64,000 nucleotides of DNA from Pithys albifrons albifrons (Eukaryota; Chordata; Aves; Passeriformes; Thamnophilidae), in NCBI RefSeq assembly GCF_047495875.1, contig NC_092463.1, positions 33,979,724 to 34,043,723 of the forward strand, given 5' to 3'. Of the stretch, positions 1-12,200 are shown in pieces. A model generated the notes under the pieces. It was given only the letters and a program-made list of their open reading frames with translations. It ran no database searches and was not told the DNA's origin. Position 1 is the first letter of the stretch, and each line of letters starts with the position of its first letter. The translations under genes and the position numbers were made by a program.

Positions 1-1256
1 AAGAAAACTCAATTATATTTGGAGAAGCTTACTTTAGAAATTTACCTTATAAAACCTAGTCTAAATATATGGTGTCTTGTCTCCCCCTTAAATCTGAAAT
101 ACAGACAAGTGAAGTCTCTCTTGAGAGAATTCTGAAAACTTTCACTGTGGAATAATGTTCACTGATTCATTGGTGATGGTGAATCCTGGGAACATTTTTG
201 GTATGTAAGGATCTCACAGTGTGTGACAAGTTTAGTCTTTATTAAAATAGCACTCGCAATCCTCTCCCTATTTTTACCTTCAGAAAACTGTCCTTAAGCA
301 GCAGATTTTCTGCCCACCAAAGGTAAACCAATTTTGATCTTTAAATGGGAAAAATATGTATATAAACTGTTCTTTTCTGTTGGATACAAGTGTAGGTAGT
401 TGCTGAACATGCTTGTCTGTAAGCTCTGGGTGCTTGGTGGTTATTTCAAGGGTTTGTGTTCCACATAAATAAGCATGCCGGATCTGAAGGCTTTTTATCA
501 GGAACAAGTGATTTTGAAACAGAACAGAAACAACCTATAATAAATTGCAAATGAATTGACTTTTGCCTCATGGTTGGTGCCAGAAATTTGTCTTCAACAG
601 GTTTTGTACAAAACACTAAGTATTTATAGATATCTCAATGTTTGAGAACATCTGCCAAAGAAAAAGATAGCTGCCAATGTATTTTTCTCTCTGCATCCCA
701 TGGAGGCTTTTTTATATTAAGACATTTCCTTTCTCCTCTTCTAAATCCACTTTTGAGATACGCCTGTTTAGTCTAATATTCTAGAAACAAGTTTGGCTAT
801 TTGTTGAGGTAATCATGCATGTCCCCTTCCCTTCTTTCCATTTATGATATGGCCTAATGTTGCAAATAAAAGTTTAATTCTTCACAACTTCTCCTCTTTG
901 TTCATCTCTACAAAACCAGAGCACTTTTTGAATCTGTTGCCTTGCTCAAGGAGTCCTCTGAGGAAAAAGTATTTCATTGTATTACATTACTTCCTTCCAG
1001 CATGTGTCTAGTTTTCATCATCACTTTGTTTCCTGAACCTCTCTGATCCCTAGAACTGAAAGGTGCTTTCACTTTGGGAGCAGTCGATTTATAAGCACTG
1101 GGGAAATGTAACCTTTGCTCCTGAGTACTACCGAAAACACCCATTCAGACACTGTTTTCTCTCCATTCCATGGCCATAATAGGGGTTCATTGACAGTTTT
1201 CTTGTGGTGAATGGTCTCAAGAGGAACTTAATATTGTTTTCTCCCCCTAAAACCAG

Positions 1257-1285
1257 TTCAGAACTGAAACTGAGGGATACGACAG
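1257..1285 (+). CDS. Possible 29-nt internal exon (weak)
   Basis: The interval follows an acceptor ending TCTCCCCCTAAAACCAG and precedes a consensus donor (CAG|GTAAGT). Two frames are open. The frame with one leading base reads SELKLRDTT and leaves one trailing base (intron phase 2 to 1). The frame starting at base 1 reads FRTETEGYD. In the first frame its end phase matches the start phase of the candidate at 28003-28042. Very short intervals with this arrangement also arise by chance in 64 kb, so this is an inference from splice signals only. The product is not recognised. Confidence 0.28.
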
Positions 1286-3004
1286 GTAAGTCTTATTTCC
1301 TATGTAGTTTATTTACTGTCATCATTTTTTTGTTTCATTGCTAAGCTTTTCTGTTATCCATCTCTACTACCCTGTAACCTGTAGAATTGAGCAAGCAATA
1401 CATATGTTGGTATCAGTTTTGAATGAGGTTAAGGGGCCACAACCTGTGAGATTACCACAAAAAGGTTGGATGTAGTGTTGATTTGGTTTGCTTTTGCATC
1501 ATCTTACCAAAGCATGACAGCAAATACAAACCAAACTCGCTTTCACAGTACGTAGACATATCTTTAAGTACCTGGATAATGCAATATAAGAATTTGCAAG
1601 GTGGGTGGGATCTGCTCTGTATGGCAGCCACTGACAGGACTGACCTGACTGATGTGGGAAATCTTCCTTGCTGGCAACTTTGGAATTGAGTAATTCATGT
1701 TTATTAACACAGAGACTAGAATAAATGTATATAGCTTACTATATTTGAAAAATGGATTACCTGTCAAGGGTAAAGTTACCTATTTTTCTGTCTCTATTTC
1801 TACACGTTTTTGAGAAGTGTGGGAAAAAGCTTTCATTGCAGTTTGAAATAACCAAAATTCTTTGGTTAATGGTAGTTCATTAAACTTGCTCCAGATTCTC
1901 TGTTGTAAAATACTCTTGTTATGGTTCTGTGTGCATATAAGTTTATGTGTACATGTATATTTATTTAGGTTTTGTTTGTTTTAAGTAAGCTGTAGGTATG
2001 TCCGATATCAGGATTTTGGCATGGAGAGAATTCTTGAAAATTGGTGTTGGTGCTGACTTGCATACTGTAACTAAAATTTGAGATACCACTTGATCATGAG
2101 AATGTCTTTATCCCTTAATGTATGTAGGTTTTATGTATGAAGAGGAGTGCTCAAGAAATCATGATGGTTCTTTTATCTTCTAGGGATTAGGGAGGAGGCT
2201 GCTTAGGACCCTTTTTGCTTGTCTAAAATGAAGTAATAAAGATAGTTGCTGACCTGAAGATCTTACATGATCTCTCTAAACAATAAGATGAGAATATTGT
2301 TATGTTTTGGGACTGTTTGACATTGCACTGGTCTACCATAATCTAATCTCTTAGGGCCTGCTTCTTATGTGGGCAAACTGCTTCAAGATTTTCAAGGAAA
2401 GAAGGAAACAATTCACTGGCTGGCCACAGGAAAACCACTGTTCTGTGTTCTAAAATCACTCACTGGTTTTGGGGTTATAGTAGTGCATCTCTGACTTCTG
2501 AACCTGCAGGAAATTAATATTTTTTTAAATTGTTCAGCTACAATTGTTTAGAATTTGCTACCTTTCTTCCTTAAGCTTCTGATTTTCATTCTGTTGACAA
2601 ATAGTCTTGAACAGCTGAAAAGAGTTTAGGAGTGCAACTGTTAATGAGACTCATTGTTAAAGGAGAGTGATCCATCATTACATTGTATCATATTTAGTGT
2701 CTAATAATGTAGTTGTTCCTTATTTTTTCCCTTTACTGAGCATTAGCAATTCAGGTATATTAAAAACAATTTTTTTTTGTAAGTAGAATTTTAAAACACT
2801 TAAGATATAGGAAAAAAAATATTAGGGTTATAAAGTAAAGGTTCTTTAATTTTTGTATGAATACATACTTCCATCATGCAAAAGGTGGCTCTTACGTTAT
2901 TAGTGGTTTTATGTGTTTTCTTAGAAATATGATGCATTTGCATAAGCATCCAAAATAGATTACTTCTGGTAGGATAGTAAAGTCATAAGCAGCTTTCTGC
3001 ATAC

Positions 3005-3085
3005 TGTTGTTAACTGGTTGGGATTTGGTGTTTTGGTTGTTTGGTTGGGGTTTTTTGTTGTTGTTATTTGATTGATTGTTTTGTG
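3005..3085 (+). repeat. T/G-rich low-complexity tract
   Basis: This is a run of GGTT, GTTTT and TTGTTG units with almost no A or C. Similar tracts occur at about 7497-7550, 11513-11565, 52670-52700 and 53190-53252, always T/G-rich on this strand. It is simple sequence with no coding content. Confidence 0.7.
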
Positions 3086-3970
3086 CTCATATTTCATTGT
3101 GAAATGAAACAATCTTTAAGAACTTTGTTTCTAAAAATACAGGCCAACTCTTTTGAGCCATGCATTCATATTAAATTGTAGTGCATCATAAAGATGCATA
3201 ATATTTAATGTTAGAAAAGTTACAAAATACAGAAATCAGAATAAAATGAACTCATTTCCGTAGCTCCTGTAAAACCACTCTTGGTTATAACTTGATATTA
3301 AATAAGAACATAGAATGTCATATTTTATAAAATCTTACATGTTTTTACTTTACTGCCTGATCCTGATAGTGACTAATTACAAGTGTTGAAGAAGTCAGCA
3401 AAAGTGTTCCAAAGCTGGAAGGATATTAACTTCCTCTCCAACTTGAGCTTTGTATAGGACATTGGCATATATTTGGAAATGCCCCATATCAAACATCTTC
3501 CAAAATTACTTGTGTTAATTTTGAGACCTATATACTAACTGAATGTTACAAGAAAAACTAGCTACTTTTGGATTGCTTTTCTATTTTGGTCAGTGGTGCC
3601 TGGCGGTGTGAATTTGCACACTTACATCATACTGCATTTTGATGTATTTCCTTTGTGTACTTATGAATGTTCTGTCTTCCTGCATATCTTGTATGTCTTG
3701 TTTTCCACTGAATGGGAAGCACCTAAGGTGCCAGTTATTTGGTTATCTTTTTGTTCACGTCCAGTTTTATAAATTTCAATAAGTATATCTTTGTAGTTTG
3801 TTGACACATTTTTGCATAGATAGGCTATACATAGTTTTAAGAAGCATCTGAAAAAAATGGGTTTATGCTACTGTTGCAACAAAATAGTTGCATTTGTCAT
3901 TGATAATTGCTTTGATTTTTTTCAGTTATGAAATCAGCTGGAGGGTTTTGCACAAATATATGTCCATTTT

Positions 3971-3979
3971 ATTATTTGT
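3971..3979 (+). repeat. Target-site duplication, left copy (SINE 1)
   Basis: The 9-base sequence ATTATTTGT recurs at 4347-4355, immediately after the CATAC tail. It marks the insertion site of the SINE between the two copies and shows that the element was inserted by target-primed reverse transcription. Confidence 0.75.
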
Positions 3980-4346
3980 GGGGCAGTCCCGTGGTGTAAT
4001 GGAGAGCACTCTGGACTCTGAATCCCAAGGTCCTGAGTTCGAGTCTCAGTGGGGACCGTCCGCTGGCAGTTCAATACCTCCCTGCCAATCCCATCCCATC
4101 AGATCTTGGATGCTGAGCAGGGTCAGCCCCGGTTAGTACCGGGTGCTGTGACAGTCCCGAGGACTTCCCTATCACTGTCAAGCTCACTCGGCCATGGCAA
4201 ATGGGCCTCAGGACTTAAACGGTGGGGCCAGTTCTGCACAGGCTGTGCCTCACCTAAACATCCACTGCACAGGCTGGAAGGGCACACCCACGTGGTGAGA
4301 GCCCTGCCCAAAGCTGCATTCACAACATTTGGTCATACATACATAC
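3980..4346 (+). mobile_element. Composite tRNA-Gln / 5S rRNA SINE, copy 1
   Basis: A non-autonomous retroposon of about 367 bp. In order it has a tRNA-Gln-like head (about 3985-4057), a linker, a shortened 5S rRNA-like segment (about 4070-4158), a body of about 170 bp, and a CATACATACATACAT tail. The 5S part keeps the region around GCTGAGCAGGGTCAGCCCCGG, then jumps from TAGTAC directly to CGGGTGCTGTG at 4139/4140. Compared with the copy at 26128-26442 it lacks 27 bases that hold the 5S box C. RNA polymerase III transcription would therefore be expected from the tRNA A and B boxes. A direct repeat of 9 bases flanks it. The tail is unlike the CR1 3' end, so CR1 is not the likely driver. A family name cannot be assigned from sequence reading alone. 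Confidence 0.9.
3985..4057 (+). promoter_or_regulatory. tRNA-Gln(CUG)-like head with Pol III A and B boxes
   Basis: The sequence follows tRNA-Gln closely: A-box region GTGGTGTAATGG, anticodon loop CTCTGAA containing CTG, and a perfect 5-base-pair T stem (CTGAG/CTCAG) around TTCGAGT, which overlaps the B box. The lower two pairs of the anticodon stem are lost (CTGGA against TCCCA). It is therefore a SINE head and promoter, not a working tRNA gene, although tRNA finders may report it. Confidence 0.85.
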
Positions 4347-4355
4347 ATTATTTGT
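4347..4355 (+). repeat. Target-site duplication, right copy (SINE 1)
   Basis: This is the second copy of ATTATTTGT, directly after the CATAC repeats. Confidence 0.75.
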
Positions 4356-7300
4356 AAAGAGTCCATACATTTGAGCTGATAAAAAGTCGTTTGAATTAAA
4401 TGGAATTTAAAATTTTGAATGGAGAAGACAGAACGTCTTGCAGAAAAGGTTTAAATTCCTTCTGACGTGATAGCAGGAAAAAAATTCTGTAGTCTTTTCT
4501 TTTGGTTGTCAAATTTGAAACACATTTATTACTTGAAGAATTTGCTTACATTTACATGAAATTTGTATCATGCAGCTGTACCTATGAAAATTTAGTGTGT
4601 TGCATCAAACTAATACATCAAGATTCCAAATACTATAAATTTGTCAATAAATACCATATCTTATGGTATTATAATTATTATGAAGCACAAAAATGCATTT
4701 TGATAGCATGTAATTTGAACTGGAGGTGCATTTCATTTTGCTACTATGAATGCATTAATGTAAAATACTTGGTTTTCTTCTGTGTAAAGATTTCTGTAGG
4801 TGTGTAAGAACATGTTTATATTGTACAATGAAATGTGGTGCAGGAGCTGGCAGAAGAGGTGAGTCCGAGATAGCACAGGGCATGGGAACAATGCAGTTGT
4901 ATTAGTGAGTCTGTGCCTGAGGTAAGAAGCACTCTGCAGAAGAGATAGGTTGTGTTTGAAGAGACTCTAGTCAAAGTCCTGCTGCATTCAAGAAATAGGC
5001 CACCTTAATAGAGGTTCTTTGTGTAAGACACCTTCTCTCTCTCCTAACTTTATATATTACTTTTTGGACCTTGAAATGTCATGTAACTTTGATATCATTT
5101 TCAATTTAAGTAAAGAATTTTTTTCCTTGCTAAACATTAGTTTCTATTCATTAAAGAAAAAATAAAATTTTTAGTTTATATTGATTTTTAGTTTAGCCTA
5201 ATTAATATGGAAACAAAAATAGGAGCTGAATGCTGTTTGGGAATTGATTGTCAGCTTGAAATTGTGGAATATCTTTCATCCTGAAGTAAATCCTTAATAT
5301 GTTGAGTGACTACTTAAGCTGAAAATGAGAATACTGTATTAGGAGACTTCCACAGTGTTTTTTTTAAATTTAGTTCATGTCCTTTCATATTTGGTGTGTT
5401 TTATGAATGCGTATGAATACCACAGGAAATGGTGAGTGAATGGCTTAAAGAACAGGTAGGTATGAAAATATCCAAGAGAAAAGCTAGGATGGGTGTATGG
5501 AGGGCAATCCATGGCAGCTGTCTTTTGTAATCACACACAGGTACACCCAGGGCCTGTTTCTTGTTTGTGAGTGTGTTTCTACAGTATATTTGCAATTTTT
5601 ATCTGTGAGAAATGTCATGGGATGGCTTCAAGCATTGGAAAAAATGTAGGGCTTTTATTGTATGTGGAAAGTTTTCAAAGTGTGTTGTATATAGTTATTT
5701 ACAAGTTTGTACTGGTTAATAGGTATTAATTGCCAGTTGTCTTTTAAAAATATTATATACATACATACACACACACATTGTATCAGCAAGAGTTTTGGAC
5801 TGTTTTGGTTTAAGTAAAGGAGGTTTTTGAAAGGTGTACCCTGTGGTGTAACTCTGTGCGTCTCTACATGAGTGTCTTACAAGTTTTAACAAAACTCTGC
5901 CTGTAAGACCATTTTGATAATATTTCCTTAGTACTCCTGGCTTGCAGGCTGTGTGTATATTTAGAAAGAGTTGTCTTTAATTAGTCTTGTCTGATTCACT
6001 TGGTGATACAATATACCAGTGAGTTTTTCCCATCACAACTGTTTCCATGGAGATGAATAGTGACAGTACTCAGCAAATGAAATGTGAAATTCATGGTGAG
6101 TTTAGAGGGAGGGCCCTCACTTTTACATCTTGTTGATTGGCATGATTAATGGAAAACTGAAATCATGAATTTTAATGTCATTGTAATAAAACATTTGAAT
6201 GATTGGTAGAGTTGTCTCATTCTTTCCTGACATTTGTCTGTCTCCATTCTTGCTGGTGTGGCTAAAACCTGAGCCACAGTACTCTGTGTAAATTTTTTGG
6301 CCCTGCAAGTGGCTGGGTTATTACACATGAAGCTTGTGTTGGCATTGTCACTAATTGACTGGGAGAGTAGCTGCAGAGCCAGGGAGAAAAACTAAGAGGG
6401 TGAATTTCAGATCTTCTTTTCATATTTAGTAGAGGATATAGTCACCCTAGCTTTAACACTTGTGAAAAACAAGCACTACCAGCCTCTTTTCTGCATGTTT
6501 ATTCCATTTACCCAGACTCTGCACAGTTTCCAGGCCCTAGCTGGATGCCTAGCAATTTCTAAATTTCTAAATTAGCAATTTATGCAATTTCTGAAAACTG
6601 AAATAAGTCCATATTGCTCAGAGTACTAGAATTGGTTTCTAAATATCATACTTCTATTTTCACCCACTAGTCAAGATCTTTCATGCTGTATCAGAAGTTA
6701 TTTTTGCAAGCTGGACTGTACAGCAAAGCCATTTCACCAGTCTATAGATAAACATTCATAACTCTTTTTAGGAGGATTTATTTTTAAGAGTTTATATTTA
6801 TATCCATTTTTCTGTGGAGGAAGAGTCTAGCAGAGGTGGAATGTAAAACAGATAAGGAGGATTTGTGTTTCTAGCACTATGGACTAGTGTTCCCAGAAGA
6901 CTAGTTGACAGTTTCCGCAGGTGATTGTCAACACCATATACATGGAATCTAGTAAAATGTTCCTGAAGTAGGCTTGGCATTTGCACAGATTAGGACAAAC
7001 TATTCTTTCAGTCTGCACTGTGGATAATACATTGCACTCATCAGCACTCATGCTGGTTTTGCCTTGCTTACTTAGAAGTTTAAGGATGCTTTTGTAGGTC
7101 TTGTGATTCGATTCCTGGTACTTTTTGCCACAGGATGTTACATCTGCTGCACTGAGACATCATTGGACAAACGAATGGAAGAGAAATCCCTGAGTGCTGT
7201 TAAATACACAGATGTCACTTCTTGCTTGGGAATTCCTTAAAGCAGAAGGTTGGGAAGCTAGGAGCGTGGTCTTGAAAGCATTAGAATGTGGTGGATAGAC

Positions 7301-7612
7301 ACTCTCTGAGGTATGGCATAAAGGCTGACACAGTGATGCCAAGATGATTGTTCCACCTTGCCAAATGGTGAGAACTGTTCCCCACTTCCTGAATATAGTC
7401 AGGACAACTGATATGGTTTGTCCCACTTGAGACTGTGGTGTTCGAATACAGAGCCATGCAGCCACCCTTCTGGCTCTTGCTGGTGGATTGTGTGATAGCT
7501 GTGTGGTTGTTTTGGGGGTTTGTTTGTGGTTTTTTTTTTGTTTGTTTTGCAACTTGACTTGATCCAGCAATTGTTTACAAACGATCTAAAGCCCTTGCTG
7601 CTGTTGCAGCAG
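4356..7612. other. AT-rich non-coding stretch
   Basis: No gene or recognisable transposon is seen. A small TATAC/ATAC/AC microsatellite lies at about 5751-5779. A T/G-rich tract lies at about 7497-7550, just upstream of the CR1 fragment. Open frames here are short and look random. Confidence 0.6.
5751..5779. repeat. Short TATAC/CA microsatellite
   Basis: Consecutive TATAC, ATAC and CA units. There is no SINE body upstream of it, so it is not counted as a SINE tail. Confidence 0.6.
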
Positions 7613-8078
7613 GAGTGTGCTGAAGCGTGTCCAAAGAAGGGCAGTGAGGCTGGTGAAGGGTCTGAAGCACAAGTCCTGTGAGGAGCAGCTGAGGGAGCTG
7701 GGGTTGTTTAGCCTGGAGAAGAGGAGGCTCAGGGGAGACCTTATCACACTCTACAACTCCATGAAAGGAGGGTGTAGCCAGTGGGGGCAGTCAGTCTCCT
7801 CCCAGGCAGCCAGTGACAGGACAAGAGGACACAGGCTTAAGCTGCACCAGGGGAGGTTTAGGTTGGACATTAGGATTGAATTCTTTAGAGAGAGAGTGAT
7901 TGGGCATTGGCATGGGCTGCCCAGGGAGGTGGTGGAGTCACTGTCCCTGGAGGTGTTTAAGAAGAGACTGGATGTGGCACTCAGTGTCATGGACTAGTTG
8001 ACAAGGTGGTGTTGGGTTAAAGGTTGGACTCAATGACCTCAGAGGTCTTTTCCAGCTCAGTCGATTCTGTGTGATATA
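7613..8078 (+). mobile_element. CR1 LINE, 3' terminal fragment
   Basis: This corresponds to the last part of a CR1 LINE: the end of the reverse-transcriptase reading frame followed by the 3' untranslated region. Diagnostic phrases are GTCCAAAGAAGGGCAGTGAGG, AGCCTGGAGAAGAGGAGGCTC, GGCTGCCCAGGGAGGTGGTG and, at the 3' end, GGTTGGACTCAATGACCTCA with AGAGGTCTTTTCCAGCTCA. The frame from 7617 to 7997 stays open for 126 codons and reads [11 protein letters not shown] and [14 protein letters not shown], typical of the CR1 C-terminal tail. The copy is 5'-truncated as usual and cannot be autonomous. Confidence 0.95.
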
Positions 8079-8629
8079 TTCCCAGACAGCAGTGATCATA
8101 TATTTTACATGCTTTGATACATATTTTCCAGTTTTCTGACCCTTCATTTCACTTCCTTATAGTATACCTCTCTTTGTCTGATCCAGGCTTCTTCCAAGTC
8201 AACAACTCACCTCTTAATAACATTTTCCTCCTGGCTTTGCCACTTGGGTGCCCAAATGGGTATTTCTGATACTGTTGCCAAGGGAAGTTCTTGTTCATAT
8301 AGTATTATCTGGCCTGGCAAGATGCTGCTCCTCAAAAGGTGCCCAGTACTCCCCACTCCCCCTCAGTTGAGAATCTTGGCTGTTTCTCATGGAACTGACT
8401 GTGAAATCCAGCTGTTTCTCATGGACCCATCTGTGTTTTCTGTTGCTTTGCACATTGTCAGCTCATAGCCAGTAGTTTCTTGTGTCCAGCTCAGCTGAAG
8501 CTCAGGCTGGGCCTGGTTGGCAGCCTGGCCATTTCCCTGCAGCCCTGACAGGAAGTACAGAAGTACCTTGTAAAGGTTTTGGTGTTCACACCTTCCTAGC
8601 TGTTTGTTATTGGTGAGGCTCTGAGGAGC

Positions 8630-8960
8630 TATATACTCACACAGAACCACACAGAAGCCTTTGCTTTGCCCACTGCAGCTATTCTTAATAAAGAATCATG
8701 CTGTGATGGAGGCTGCATGCTATGGTTGCATGAGCACTTTAATTCAGATGCTTCTGGGCCATTGCTTAACAGCCCTCTCGTCTTGCAAACCTTCCAGTCT
8801 GTGTACCTGCTGCAGGCATGCTGCTTGGCTCCTTGCAGGCATGTAGATTCTCCCTGTAGCTGCCTTGCAGCTCTCCTCCCCTGCTGAGAAGCTGATGAGG
8901 AGCTTAGCGGGCCCAGTTCTTTTTGGAGAGGCTGGAATTGAGCCCAAGTACAGCAAGCAA
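8630..8960. other. GC-richer block, unassigned
   Basis: The block is GC-richer than its surroundings, with several CTGCAG, GCAGG and CTTGCAGG repeats. Long open frames on both strands (for example - strand 8629-9048) look like a by-product of composition, because neither resembles a known protein. It could be an old repeat or an untranslated exon. I see nothing that decides between these. Confidence 0.3.
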
Positions 8961-9218
8961 GACACAATAAATGTACAACCTTCCTCTTGGCTATGCAGTA
9001 TTTTAAACAAATTATACAGTGTGGAGAGCTGGAGTAAAGTGTGACCAAAGAAAGTAGTTTTAAGATGAGGAATAGTTGTGAGAGTTAAGTTTTGGACAGT
9101 AATAGAAATGTTTCCACTGTAGCCCATAATTCAGCATTTCATTCAGAACACCAGACTGTCAGTGAATCTGCCTTCCAGATACGGTCTCTTTTTCTCTCTG
9201 CTTTTATGTACTTTGTAG

Positions 9219-9262
9219 GTAAAAGTGCAGGAAGGTGGACTTCTCAGTCATATACAGCAACA
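9219..9262 (+). CDS. Possible 44-nt exon (very weak)
   Basis: It follows a pyrimidine-rich acceptor ending TTATGTACTTTGTAG and is followed by GTAAGG. Two frames are open (VKVQEGGLLSHIQQ, or KSAGRWTSQSYTAT after two leading bases). The donor is preceded by CA instead of AG. The product is not recognised and chance is a real alternative. Confidence 0.13.
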
Positions 9263-12200
9263 GTAAGGTAAAATAGGAGGCTATTCCAGTAAGAATAATG
9301 ATAATTCAGATAATAAGTATCACTTATGAATGGCATTTCGTCACAGTCTTGAAAATTACCTGATGTAGTTTCTTTATTTAAGGAAGACTGGTGAGTTGGG
9401 CTGTTCAGATATGTATAAGGGACAATAGTAGCTGAAATATGAACTAGCTTTTACTCCTAGTGCAAGCTGATATTTAAAGAAGAAAAAATTCTTTGCTTTG
9501 ACTGTATCGTTTGCATCCTGTGTCTAGGGCAACAAATGGTACATGAATTTTAAAAACTAAAAATTCTGCCAGGATTTAGAAAGGAAGCCTGCTGGCTTGC
9601 AGATTTGTTCCATTTTAACAGGTATGTTTTATGTTTGAAATGCAAATTGTGCATCATACAGTGTTCATTTGTGGAATAAAGCTGTTTCAATCATGTTCAA
9701 GGTGCATTGGGGTTTAGGCAGGTTTTCTTTTTGGGGGGGAGGTGGTTTCAGCAAAGCTGTTGGTCAGTGAAATCAGCAGGTAGGATTTTATCACAGGAAG
9801 CTGGTAGCTGAAATAATAGAGCTTCCAAAAAATTCAGTCTTAACTAGTGGATCTAATATGGGGGACAAGTTAGTGTACTGTTCTACAACAAATGACACTA
9901 TGCTTTTATATTTTACTGTTTTTTAAAAAAATCCAGTTACTCAGTTTGGGTAAAAAACTCCCATTAAGAGAAAAGGAAATTCCTTATGTTTTTTTCTTTT
10001 TTCTTCACTAGTCAAAACTGATATTTGGGAAACAATTCAGTGTTTCATTGAGAATTGTAACAGATCTAGTTACAATCTGTTAACTGGAGCACTGTTTTAG
10101 TTATGGTGACATTTAAGATGGAAAAAACAGTAGAGATCAAAGGGATTTTTTTGTTTATTTATTTGAATCTTGTCAGCACCTGCAAAAACCTTTTTGTAGT
10201 ATTTGAGTTCTGCTAATAAATTGGTTTTGTGGTGGAGAGAACAACTGATACTGTAGTGCAGTGAACTGTGAATTCTGAGTAAAAAGTCCACAGGCACCAG
10301 TGTTAAGTTACCAACATCTCATGATAAGATTAATGATGAAGTCAATATTACTATTCTGCATATTATGTCAACAATGTTTGTGCCTCATTAAATTTTATGA
10401 TCTCTGTTATAATGCATTATTCTATTATTAGTAGCTTATAAAAAGTTAATTGTATTCTCATTTGTTTTGACTCCCCTCATGCCTAGATGAAATTTGCTGG
10501 TAGTGGGGAGATGCTGTGTGTGTATGTTTTTATTTATTATTGAAATGGTTTGTTTTCAAGTCCTTAAGTGCTCCATCTCCGCAGTCATGGAATTGAAGTG
10601 GGTCTTGCTGTGCTAGATTGAAATGAAAGGCTAACCTCGTAAATGTGCAGCTCAGAATCCAGCAACGTGTGAGATGCTTGCATACCTGCTTGCTGCAGGA
10701 GACTTGAGGATGCCACTAGCAATTTATTTATTGCAGTGAACAGTTGCAGACTAATCAGTGATGGCTGGTGTGGCTCAGAAAAATATCTCAGGTCGTAGCT
10801 TGGCTGCTATGTGATGAGTTTCCAGAACATCTCAGAGAACCGTGTGATATTTGTTTCAATCCAGAAAGGGGATGACAGTTGCCAAACTGAGAGGAAGTCT
10901 GAAAGGAAGATCCCATCCCTTCAAAGGCACAAGCTATGATTTTGTTTTCAACCCTTTTAATATCTTTTATACAGTGGTTCTGAGATTCCTTATCTCAAAA
11001 CTTTGTTGTTACAGTTTTATTTCAAGAAAGCTGTATAGATGGAGACCCCTTGCTGTGGTTTTCTTATTCTCATTTCAAGGAGAAAATTCTGAAAGTTTTA
11101 TGTCAAAGTGTTGACTGACTTGTGGTCCTGCCTTTTCAGTTCAGAGGCTTATTTTGTCAGATCCTTTAGACTAACAAATGTTGAAACTCTCAAATTTTTT
11201 ATTCCTGTCTATTTTTAAAGTGGATTTAATCTCAGCTAGATTCCAGGTTTAGTCACTACCTAGGTTTTTTGTATTTCTGTGTTTTCAGTGAGCATCATAT
11301 GTCTCCTTGTTGTGTATTTTAGCTTTAGCTCATTGCCTTTCTTTGGATGTTGTGGTAGCTGTCATGGTGAATGAACAGATGCCTCTCTCAAACGATGTTC
11401 TGTTCAGGGCCTGGAACAAAACTCCAGTATACATTTGTTGTGTAACTTAGTTGCTAAAAATCACAGCTGTGTCGTAAGCAGAGAAGATCCATCTTGCATC
11501 TGTTAAACCAGTTTTTGGTTGGGTTTTGTTTTTGTGGGGTTTTGGGGGTTGTTTTTTTTTTTAACACCCTATTGAGAGTGAATTGTTAACTATTGTAACA
11601 GTGTAAACATTTTCCATTTAGCATTTGTACTGAGAAGTTTCCTAATTAGTCATCTTGCTGGTTTTGAAGACGAAATCTTGAAAATTTCACTGCAGGGAAA
11701 GGAATCTCTGTTGTAACAGCAGATGCTCATCCTTGTTAGTAAAGACAGAAGTCTTTCATATGCATTTAGTGGCTCTTGACTGAAAAAGCAGTCTTTGTAA
11801 AACACTTAAACCAGAAAAAAAATTCCCAAATGTAGCATTCCACTTCTTTATGTGAAAAAGGAATTTACTTAAGTCCTTTAGCATTCTAACAAATCGAAAC
11901 TCAGGCAGTTATCCTGCAAAATTTCACTAGCATTTGGTTAGGCTTTGGAAATTCTGCAGGCAGTTCTGCAATTTGCTCAAAAACTGTCCTCTTTTCTGTG
12001 AAATTTCTTGTCCATGAGCTTTCTGTATCTGGTGATATTTTTCTGCTTTCTGAACTGTTGCCTTTAATTTGCTTTTGTAATTATCTTCTACTTAAAATCC
12101 TTGTAGGTGACTGGTTGGTGCCTTTTACTTTGTGTATTTTTTTTCCTCTTCACAAGATCTGGTCTTAGACAATGGCAAGGAGAACATTCAAATAAATATC

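Larger units (their letters stand above)
1..3970. other. AT-rich non-coding stretch, probably intronic
   Basis: There is no open frame longer than about 70 codons, and none resembles a protein family I recognise. One short exon-like interval (1257-1285) is listed separately. A T/G-rich low-complexity tract lies at about 3005-3085. I see no tRNA, rRNA or recognisable transposon here. Confidence 0.6.

Noticed and set aside
3985..4057. A functional tRNA-Gln gene
   Set aside because: The anticodon stem is broken, the sequence continues without a T-run terminator into a SINE body, and direct repeats flank the whole element. The same applies at 61442-61513.
7617..7997. A host gene encoding a 126-residue protein
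   Set aside because: It is the C-terminal tail of the CR1 reverse-transcriptase frame and part of its 3' untranslated region.
8629..9048. A 139-codon - strand open frame as a gene
   Set aside because: No recognisable domain, overlapping open frames on the other strand, and GC-rich repetitive composition. A GTGAGT donor-like site at its end is not enough.
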